DNA of 5,274 nucleotides, from NCBI GenBank assembly GCA_002308115.1, contig DBVJ01000110.1, positions 1 through 5,274 of the forward strand. The letters run 5' to 3'. A program made the position numbers and the translations under genes. Each line of letters opens with the position of its first letter. Positions within the stretch are counted from its first letter, which is position 1. Source of the DNA: Lachnospiraceae bacterium UBA1267 (GTDB taxonomy: Bacteria; Bacillota; Clostridia; Lachnospirales; Lachnospiraceae). The notes under the pieces were generated by a model that saw nothing but the letters and a program-made list of their open reading frames with translations, searched no databases and was not told where the DNA came from. Of the stretch, positions 1-4,390 are shown piece by piece.

Positions 1-230
1 TGGAGCATTTCGATGTCGTCCGGATCCACGACGTCCTGCGAAAGCGTGACGCCGAGAAGTTCCTTCTTGCCGTTCATCTTCACGCTGACTGCGCCGCCGC
101 CTGAGCTGGCTTCGAATTCCTTCTGTTCGAACTCCGCCTGCTGCTCTTCCATCTTCCGCTGCATGCGCTGCGCCTGCTTCATCAGCTGCGTCATGTTCAT
201 GTTGCCGTAACCGCCGCCGTATTTTGCCAT
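1..230 (-). CDS. ybaB: YbaB/EbfC family nucleoid-associated protein, C-terminus cut by window edge
   Basis: Small DNA-binding protein of the YbaB/EbfC family. These proteins form dimers shaped like tweezers, coat the nucleoid, and are nearly always encoded between dnaX and recR. The visible 76 residues start [13 protein letters not shown], a Gly/Met-rich leader. A long charged helix follows (about residues 14-40, [18 protein letters not shown]), then [21 protein letters not shown] (42-61), the strand region typical of the family, and an acidic [11 protein letters not shown] stretch. Family members are usually 100-115 residues, so roughly 30 are missing. The start at 230 is chosen because AGGAGG lies a few bases upstream; the Met codons at residues 11 and 13 lack a comparable site. 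The gene begins 15 bp after the dnaX stop, so it is almost certainly cotranscribed with dnaX. Identification is strong from both sequence and position. Confidence 0.95.
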   Translation of the reverse strand, partial: MAKYGGGYGNMNMTQLMKQAQRMQRKMEEQQAEFEQKEFEASSGGGAVSVKMNGKKELLGVTLSQDVVDPDDIEML

Positions 231-245
231 GTTCTCCTCCTAAAG

Positions 246-1844
246 TCAGACCGACGAATCGATCTCCATTTCAATGCCGGGGATGCGGTTCTTCGCCACC
301 CGCGGCGCGTTTTCTCCTGTCCTCAGGGCCTTGAAATTCAGCTTGAACTCTCGGCCGTAACGCTTTGTCAGTATCTTCTTCAGTTCTTCTTCGCCTTCCA
401 TGCGGACGGCGCTGTCCAGCGCGAACTGGCTTGGGAAGTACAGGATCAGTCTGCCGCTTTCGTCGGCGCTGACCGTAGCCTTCGTGATGGAAGAGCGGAG
501 CGCGCCTCTCAGGCCGAGGCAAATGTCCTGCCAGTCCTTCGTGAGCTTTTCATAATCTTCATAGACCGCCGGCGGGACCGTGACTTCCTTCGTGTCCGCC
601 TGTGCATCGATACGGCCGGCCGCAGGGCTTCCGATCGCCTGGGGAGTGCCGGCCGCCGCATTCGTCGAAATCACCACGCCGTCTTTCTGAATCGCCGAAA
701 CGCGGTCCTCCAGGAAGCGGACGCGCTGGATCAGGCTCTCGTAGTCCTCTTCGGTCTCCGGCCGCATCATGCGGAGCAGGGCGGTCTCAAAGAGCACCCG
801 GCGTGAGCCGGAAGCGCGGAGCGCGTTGGAAAGCTCGGAAAGGATCCGGATGAAGCGGATGATCTCGTCCAGCGAAAGGTCTTTGGCCTCCTCCCGCATT
901 CGGGCCATGTTCTCCCGCGAGATCCCCAGAATGTTCTCGCCGGGATCTCCGGTCGAAAGCAGCATCAGATTTCTGAAATACCAGATGTAATCCGTGACGA
1001 ACTGGGACAGATCGCGGCCCATGGAAAGAAGCTTGTCGGTCTCCTGGATCGCGCCGGAGAGATTCTGGGAAAGAATCTGTCCCGTCATGGCCGAGAAGAC
1101 ACGCTGGTCGACCGCGCCAAGCGCGTCCAGCACATTTTCATAGGTCAGGCGCCGGTCCGGGCGGAGCGACACACACTGTTCGAGAAGCGACAGACCGTCG
1201 CGGCTTGAGCCGTCCGCGCGGGCGGCCAGATAAGAAACCGCATCCTCTTCCGCCTCGATCCCTTCAGCCTGCAAAACGCCCGAAAGCTGATCTTTCAGCG
1301 TCTCCAGGGGAAGCCTTCGGAAGTCGTAACGCTGGCAGCGCGACAGAATGGTCACGGGGATCTTGTGGACTTCGGTGGTGGCCAGAATGAAGATCACATA
1401 CTCCGGCGGTTCTTCCAGCGTCTTTAAGAGCGCATTGAAGGCGCCTGCGGAGAGCATGTGCACTTCATCCACGATGTATACGCGGTACCGGCCTTCCGTG
1501 GGCTTGTACTTGACTTCCTCGCGGATCTCGCGGATGTTGTCCACACCGTTGTTGGACGCCGCGTCGATCTCGACGACGTTTACCGAAGATCCGTTCAGGA
1601 TCGCCCGGCAGGCGGGGCATTCGTTGCAGGGGCTGCCGTTCACCGGATGCTCGCAGTTCACCGCACGGGCAAAGATCTTCGCGACGGTCGTCTTGCCCGT
1701 TCCGCGCGTGCCCGCGAAAAGATACGCATGACCGATGCGGTCGTGCGTGATCTGATTCTTCAGTGTGTTAACGATCGGATCCTGTCCCCTGACGTCTTCA
1801 AAACGCTGCGGGCGGTATTTCCGGTAAAGTGCCGTGTAACTCAT
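246..1844 (-). CDS. dnaX: DNA polymerase III subunit gamma/tau (clamp loader ATPase)
   Basis: AAA+ motor subunit of the replicative clamp loader, which opens the DnaN sliding clamp and places it on primed DNA. The 532-residue protein starts SYTALYRKYRPQRFEDVRGQ, the family's signature N-terminus. It has Walker A GTRGTGKT (45-52), a four-cysteine zinc module (C64, C73, C76, C79), Walker B VYIVDEVH (122-129), sensor 1 ATTEVHKIP (155-163), the SRC arginine-finger motif (R169) and sensor 2 GSSRDGLSLLEQ (212-223). The collar domain runs to about residue 360, followed by a short coiled segment (365-387), an Ala/Pro/Gly-rich linker (395-425) and a Gram-positive-type C-terminal domain (428-505). Length is near the usual Firmicute size. 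The start is supported by GAGGGG five bases upstream. A strong promoter precedes it and ybaB follows in the same operon. I see no poly-A slippery heptamer of the E. coli type, so only full-length tau is predicted. Confidence 0.98.
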   Translation of the reverse strand: MSYTALYRKYRPQRFEDVRGQDPIVNTLKNQITHDRIGHAYLFAGTRGTGKTTVAKIFARAVNCEHPVNGSPCNECPACRAILNGSSVNVVEIDAASNNGVDNIREIREEVKYKPTEGRYRVYIVDEVHMLSAGAFNALLKTLEEPPEYVIFILATTEVHKIPVTILSRCQRYDFRRLPLETLKDQLSGVLQAEGIEAEEDAVSYLAARADGSSRDGLSLLEQCVSLRPDRRLTYENVLDALGAVDQRVFSAMTGQILSQNLSGAIQETDKLLSMGRDLSQFVTDYIWYFRNLMLLSTGDPGENILGISRENMARMREEAKDLSLDEIIRFIRILSELSNALRASGSRRVLFETALLRMMRPETEEDYESLIQRVRFLEDRVSAIQKDGVVISTNAAAGTPQAIGSPAAGRIDAQADTKEVTVPPAVYEDYEKLTKDWQDICLGLRGALRSSITKATVSADESGRLILYFPSQFALDSAVRMEGEEELKKILTKRYGREFKLNFKALRTGENAPRVAKNRIPGIEMEIDSSV

Positions 1845-1874
1845 GCGGGCCCCTCGATATTCACAATCCGTTTA

Positions 1875-1903
1875 ATTATACATTATCTTAGGAAGTGTGG
1901 CAA
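1875..1903 (-). promoter_or_regulatory. Sigma-A promoter of the dnaX-ybaB operon
   Basis: On the minus strand, TTGCCA (1903-1898) is separated by exactly 17 bp from a perfect TATAAT (1880-1875). The expected transcription start is near 1868, giving a leader of about 24 nt before the dnaX ATG at 1844. The promoter lies inside the 79-bp gap after the TrkA-C gene, so dnaX need not depend on read-through from that gene. Confidence 0.85.
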
Positions 1904-1904
1904 G

Positions 1905-1919
1905 GGGCGGAAAGCGCCC
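1905..1919 (-). other. Short GC-rich hairpin between the TrkA-C gene and dnaX promoter
   Basis: GGGCG (1905-1909) and CGCCC (1915-1919) form a 5-bp stem with a 5-nt loop, five bases past the stop codon of the TrkA-C gene. On the minus strand it is followed by CCTTGCCAC rather than a T-run, so it is not a convincing intrinsic terminator. It may attenuate read-through or stabilise the 3' end. An alternative 5-bp pairing (1906-1910 with 1918-1922) is also possible. Confidence 0.3.
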
Positions 1920-1923
1920 GCCT

Positions 1924-2640
1924 TCACTGATCCTCGAAGCTTTCCTGCGCGTCAAATGTGCGGCAGATCGTCTTGTAATTGCCGAACACCGTCAGCTTGT
2001 CGCCGACCTGAAACACCGTGTCCGCACCGGCCGCCTCGGGCTTCTTCCCTTTCGATTCCACCAGCATCACCAGGATGCCCGTCTCCGCCTTCAGCTTCAT
2101 CTGGGCAAGCGACTGGCCGAGGTACTGTTCCGGAATGTGATTCAGTTTCACGCTCGCAATGGATTCCGTCCCGATATAGTCCATCAGGACGACCGTATTG
2201 AAGGTCTCTCCGCGTTTCAGGATGCGGTCCGCGATCTTCCTCAGAAGACTGTCGCCCCAGGCGCGGATTGCCGGCACGCGCATGAAGATGAAAATGACGA
2301 TGGCTGCGCCGAGGGGGATCAGTATACTGAGCCAGTTGTCCGTAAGATCCGTAAGTTTAATGGAAAGAAACACGTTGATGAACGCGGATACGATCGTGAT
2401 GTTGAACACGTATCCGAACAGCATCGTGATCCGCGCCAGCCTTCGTCTTGCGCGGCTTGAGAGGAACATTTCGCTTTCTTTTGTGGTATATCCGCAGCCG
2501 GTCAGAAGCGAAATGACCTGAAAACGCGCCCGTTCCGCCGGGAGCCCCGTAAAGCGGAACATGATCGTGAACATTTCCGTGATGATCAGGTAGACGACGA
2601 TGATGACAGAAAACAGTGATAAAGCGACATAAATGTTCAT
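1924..2640 (-). CDS. Membrane protein with C-terminal TrkA-C (RCK_C) domain
   Basis: Predicted integral membrane protein of 238 residues. Hydrophobic segments lie at about 3-29 (VALSLFSVIIVVYLIITEMF), 70-93 (ITMLFGYVFNITIVSAFINVFL) and 102-121 (NWLSILIPLGAAIVIFIFM). A conserved-looking loop, QVISLLTGCGYTTKESE (41-57), is followed by the basic stretch SSRARRRLAR. The cytosolic C-terminus (about 150-229) fits a TrkA-C/RCK_C domain: HIPEQYLGQSLAQMKLKAETGILVM, then TVFQVGDKLTVFGN. Such domains regulate K+ channels and cation antiporters and in several Firmicutes bind cyclic di-AMP. That ligand is not shown here. A role in ion transport or its sensing is inference. The in-frame GTG at 2664 would add eight residues, but the ATG at 2640 has AAGGAG nine bases upstream, and that site lies inside the extension. 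The gene sits between the SRP RNA terminator and the dnaX promoter, so it is probably monocistronic. Confidence 0.8.
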   Translation of the reverse strand: MNIYVALSLFSVIIVVYLIITEMFTIMFRFTGLPAERARFQVISLLTGCGYTTKESEMFLSSRARRRLARITMLFGYVFNITIVSAFINVFLSIKLTDLTDNWLSILIPLGAAIVIFIFMRVPAIRAWGDSLLRKIADRILKRGETFNTVVLMDYIGTESIASVKLNHIPEQYLGQSLAQMKLKAETGILVMLVESKGKKPEAAGADTVFQVGDKLTVFGNYKTICRTFDAQESFEDQ

Positions 2641-2649
2641 ATGACAGTT

Positions 2650-2655
2650 CTCCTT
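2650..2655 (-). promoter_or_regulatory. Ribosome binding site that sets the TrkA-C gene start at 2640
   Basis: AAGGAG on the minus strand, nine bases before the ATG at 2640-2638. The upstream in-frame GTG (2664) has no good site of its own and would place this motif within coding sequence, so the shorter protein is preferred. Confidence 0.75.
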
Positions 2656-2693
2656 GGCATGCACAACGGAGGATACGGCTCATTGTTAATGAC

Positions 2694-2722
2694 AGAATAG
2701 CATATAAAATAGCAGGAATCTA
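2694..2722 (-). promoter_or_regulatory. Candidate promoter for the TrkA-C membrane protein gene
   Basis: A new transcript is needed here because the SRP RNA terminator lies directly upstream. The best candidate is TATTCT (2699-2694) preceded by TGC (2702-2700), an extended -10 arrangement, with a weak TAGATT (2722-2717) 17 bp upstream. The surrounding 2695-2740 stretch is AT-rich compared with the rest of the window. The match is only moderate, and other registers in the same AT-rich stretch are possible. Confidence 0.35.
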
Positions 2723-2736
2723 CTTGAAACAGGCAT

Positions 2737-2770
2737 AAAAACCGCGGCGCAGATCCCTCTGCGCCGCGGT
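2737..2770 (-). terminator. Intrinsic terminator of the SRP RNA transcript
   Basis: A perfect 12-bp inverted repeat: ACCGCGGCGCAG at 2741-2752 and its complement at 2759-2770, with a 6-nt loop. On the minus strand it is followed by TTTT, making five T in a row with the last stem base. The strong GC stem plus T-tract points to Rho-independent termination of leftward transcription. It ends the SRP RNA and also any read-through from the dehydrogenase gene, and it insulates the TrkA-C gene. Confidence 0.93.
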
Positions 2771-2788
2771 GATGATGATCTTCTACAA

Positions 2789-2892
2789 GCGCTCCCCGGC
2801 GGGACCGCATCACATGAGACGGTCTCCTTAGTGCTGCTCCGTTCCCGGCCTGACACGGTTCGAAGTGTCCCATTGTGCGGGGCCGGGGGCGC
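2789..2892 (-). ncRNA. ffs: Small signal recognition particle RNA (4.5S type)
   Basis: RNA scaffold of the signal recognition particle. It binds Ffh (SRP54) through helix 8 and directs ribosomes making membrane proteins to FtsY and the Sec translocon. Reading the minus strand, the signature runs GTGTCAGG, CCG, GGAA tetraloop (2845-2842), CGG, AGCAGCAC. This is helix 8 with the asymmetric loop of the Ffh M-domain site, with GTG/CAC closing beyond it. Outer helices pair CCGCA with TGCGG, and the 5' end (2892-2882) with the 3' end (2800-2789) over 11 bp with one bulged A. The closed structure is about 104 nt, the length of 4.5S-type RNAs, with no room for a complete Alu domain as in the roughly 270-nt B. 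subtilis scRNA. Promoter, leader hairpin and terminator imply a precursor from about 2908 to 2737. Position upstream of dnaX matches the Firmicute order. Confidence 0.93.
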
Positions 2893-2893
2893 C

Positions 2894-2909
2894 GGCTGCT
2901 TTCGCAGCC
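2894..2909 (-). other. 5' leader hairpin of the SRP RNA precursor
   Basis: GGCTGC, GAAA, GCAGCC on the minus strand: a 6-bp stem capped by a GNRA tetraloop. It lies at the predicted transcription start (about 2908) and immediately before the outer SRP helix begins at 2892. It could protect the 5' end of the precursor or mark a processing site; both are inference. Confidence 0.6.
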
Positions 2910-2914
2910 AGGTC

Positions 2915-2943
2915 ATTATACGGAACTGGAAAAGATTTGTCAA
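2915..2943 (-). promoter_or_regulatory. Perfect-consensus sigma-A promoter of the SRP RNA gene
   Basis: TTGACA (2943-2938) and TATAAT (2920-2915) on the minus strand are separated by exactly 17 bp, so every hexamer base and the spacing match consensus. This fits the high constitutive output needed for a stable RNA. The predicted start is near 2908. The -35 element begins only 25 bp beyond the dehydrogenase stop codon. Confidence 0.95.
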
Positions 2944-2968
2944 TCCGGGACCGGGAGCGGATGTGTGA

Positions 2969-4168
2969 TTACTTACAGGCTTGATAGATCGCGACGATAT
3001 CCTCGTGGTTCAGGCTCTTAAACGCGCCGATCGTCCGGCCATGATTCCGGGAGCATTCCACGGCGATCGCTTCGATCTCATCGTCCGAAGGCGCGCGTCC
3101 GAACAGTTCGGTCAGCGTGAGCGGCATGCCAAGGCTCTTGAACCAGGCTTCGGTACGGGCGATGCCTTCTTCCGCGGCCTTTCCGTCGTCAGTCTCTGAA
3201 ACGCCCCATACCTTTCGCGCAAAGCGCGCAAAGCGTCCGATGTTTTCATTGCGTACATAACGCGCCCATGCGCCCCAGACGGCTGTCAGCGTGGCGCCGT
3301 GGGTGGAATCGTAAAGCGCCGAGATCGCCATTCCGAGCTGATGGCAGGACCAGTCGCCGTCCCTCTGGGTGTCGCCCCTGCTTCCGAGACCGGTGAGGCC
3401 GACGTGGGACACGCTTCCGCACCACATGATCTCGCTCATGGCCTCATAATCCGAGGGATCCCGGACGCCCTTCGGGCCGTATTCGATGATGTCCCGGAAC
3501 AGTCCTTCCGCGAACTCGTCCGTCAGATGATTGCCCAGAATGTTGGTGAAATACCGCTCGGAAGTATGCATGAAAATGTCCGCCGCGCCGGCCCCGATCT
3601 GGTACTTGGGAAGCGTCATCGTCAGACACGGATCCATGATGGCGAAACGGCAGCGGTTAAAGATTGTATTGACGCCGCGTTTTGTCGGCGGATCCTGTCC
3701 GTCGTTGGTCAGAACGGCAGAATCGCTGGTCTCCGAACCGGCGGCTGATATGGTCAGTATGGCGCCCACCGGGAGGCTCTTCGGAATGGGCGTCCCTGTC
3801 CAGAAGTCCCAGATGTCGTGCTCCGGATTGGCCGCGGCATGTGCGACGCCCTTTGCGGTGTCCATCACGCTCCCGCCGCCGACGGCAAGGATGAAATCCG
3901 CGCCGAACGCAATGGCTTCCTTGGCCATATTGCGGGCTGTGGAGACCAGCGGATTCGGCACCACGCCGCCCATGGCCTTCCACGCGAGGCCATTTTCCTC
4001 AAGGCTCTTCGTGACACGCACCAGAAGTCTGCTTCTCACCGCGGATCCGCCGCCGTAGATCACGAGGACGCGGCTTCCGCCATGCTTACGAACCAGTTCG
4101 CCGGCCCTCTCTTCCGTATCGCGCCCGAACACGATCTCCGTCGGCGCATAATACACAAATTTCTGCAT
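2969..4168 (-). CDS. Iron-containing alcohol dehydrogenase, BDH/YqhD type
   Basis: Group III metal-dependent alcohol dehydrogenase that interconverts aldehydes and alcohols with NAD(P)H in the cytosol. The 399-residue length is normal. The N-terminal nucleotide-binding domain shows FVYYAPTEIVFG (4-15), VLVIYGGGSAVR (34-45) and AVGGGSVMDTAKG (95-107); the YGGGS form resembles NADPH-using BdhA/YqhD enzymes. GSETSD (144-149) and MDP (178-180) are also family positions. The metal ligands are present: D197 and H201 in AADIFMH, H276 in SCHQLG, H290 in STHG, with the same 4- and 14-residue spacings as in YqhD. Unusually, the second histidine of the family HxxxH pattern is Met280 (H-Q-L-G-M). The segment before H276, GLGSRGDTQRDGDW, is several residues longer than in BdhA or YqhD. 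AAAGGAG lies five bases before the start. The physiological substrate cannot be told from sequence; butanol, ethanol or propanediol-type alcohols are possible. Confidence 0.93.
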   Translation of the reverse strand: MQKFVYYAPTEIVFGRDTEERAGELVRKHGGSRVLVIYGGGSAVRSRLLVRVTKSLEENGLAWKAMGGVVPNPLVSTARNMAKEAIAFGADFILAVGGGSVMDTAKGVAHAAANPEHDIWDFWTGTPIPKSLPVGAILTISAAGSETSDSAVLTNDGQDPPTKRGVNTIFNRCRFAIMDPCLTMTLPKYQIGAGAADIFMHTSERYFTNILGNHLTDEFAEGLFRDIIEYGPKGVRDPSDYEAMSEIMWCGSVSHVGLTGLGSRGDTQRDGDWSCHQLGMAISALYDSTHGATLTAVWGAWARYVRNENIGRFARFARKVWGVSETDDGKAAEEGIARTEAWFKSLGMPLTLTELFGRAPSDDEIEAIAVECSRNHGRTIGAFKSLNHEDIVAIYQACK

Positions 4169-4200
4169 GATGACTCCTTTCAGGCGTTTGTCCTGATTGT

Positions 4201-4229
4201 ATTATACCGTATTCTTCCGGCCTTTTCTA
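4201..4229 (-). promoter_or_regulatory. Promoter of the iron alcohol dehydrogenase gene
   Basis: On the minus strand a perfect TATAAT (4206-4201) lies 17 bp from TAGAAA (4229-4224), which matches four of six -35 bases. The predicted start near 4194 gives a leader of about 26 nt containing the AAAGGAG site. The weak -35 overlaps an inverted repeat, which suggests control by a DNA-binding protein. Confidence 0.75.
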
Positions 4230-4240
4230 CCCATCGTAGA
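4226..4240. promoter_or_regulatory. Candidate operator TCTAC-N5-GTAGA
   Basis: A perfect 5-bp inverted repeat with a 5-bp spacer, TCTACCCATCGTAGA, overlapping the -35 of the dehydrogenase promoter. The half-sites recur at 4257-4261 (TCTAC) and 4279-4283 (GTAGA). The arrangement fits a dimeric regulator, but the arms are short and no regulator gene is visible in the window. Confidence 0.4.
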
Positions 4241-4256
4241 GTCGCTCTCCCGCGCT

Positions 4257-4283
4257 TCTACCGCCATGCGGAGCCTCAGTAGA
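4257..4283. repeat. Second TCTAC/GTAGA pair in the divergent intergenic region
   Basis: TTCTACC at 4256-4262 repeats the copy at 4225-4231 exactly, 31 bp away, about three DNA turns. GTAGAG at 4279-4284 repeats 4236-4241, 43 bp away. The gap within this pair is 17 bp rather than 5. It may be a second, weaker operator site or chance. Confidence 0.3.
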
Positions 4284-4303
4284 GCCGGGAAACAGCCCGG
4301 AGG

Positions 4304-4333
4304 TTGTCTCTTTCGGGGGCGCTCCGTTATGAT
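4304..4333 (+). promoter_or_regulatory. Candidate promoter of the degV-family gene
   Basis: TTGTCT (4304-4309, four of six) and TATGAT (4328-4333, five of six) with an 18-bp spacer on the plus strand. The predicted start near 4340 gives a leader of about 50 nt that contains the hairpin at 4346-4363 and the ribosome binding site at 4379-4383. Confidence 0.55.
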
Positions 4334-4345
4334 CGAAGAAAGAAA

Positions 4346-4363
4346 CCGGGCGGCAAAGCCCGG
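4346..4363 (+). other. Hairpin in the degV-family 5' leader
   Basis: CCGGGC (4346-4351) and GCCCGG (4358-4363) form a perfect 6-bp stem with loop GGCAAA, 15 nt upstream of the GGAGG site. It would sit close to the mRNA 5' end. A related CCGGG/CCCGG stem with a 6-nt loop lies at 4285-4300, upstream of the predicted start, so the two could also pair alternatively if transcription begins further upstream. There is no T-run on the plus strand, so it is not a terminator in that direction. Confidence 0.5.
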
Positions 4364-4390
4364 CCCCATCCATCACACGGAGGTCAGCGT

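Noticed and set aside
246..1844. Programmed -1 frameshift in dnaX to make a short gamma subunit
   Set aside because: The E. coli mechanism needs an A-rich slippery heptamer with a following stem. I find no run of six A on the coding strand of this gene, so there is no support.
1458..2201. A 247-codon plus-strand open frame opposite dnaX and the TrkA-C gene
   Set aside because: It spans the dnaX promoter and parts of two convincing minus-strand genes. Its translation is Arg/Pro/Ala-rich with no recognisable domain, as expected for a shadow frame in GC-rich coding DNA.
2641..2664. GTG start at 2664 for the TrkA-C membrane protein
   Set aside because: The eight-residue extension encodes the good AAGGAG site that serves the ATG at 2640, and the hydrophobic first helix begins right after that Met.
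2686..2943. Short minus-strand open frames (78-85 codons) over the SRP RNA region
   Set aside because: They cover the SRP RNA promoter, core and terminator. The RNA signature and the promoter/terminator layout explain the sequence better than a peptide.
2940..2960. CCGG-rich inverted repeat (TCCCGGTCCCGGA) as terminator of the dehydrogenase gene
   Set aside because: The arms overlap heavily with almost no loop, and no T-run follows; the sequence goes straight into the SRP RNA -35 box.
4333..4363. Minus-strand intrinsic terminator (GC stem followed by TTTCTTTCTT)
   Set aside because: The stem-plus-T pattern exists on the minus strand, but no minus-strand gene enters from the right; that side is the rightward degV-family gene. 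The stem is better read as part of the degV-family leader.
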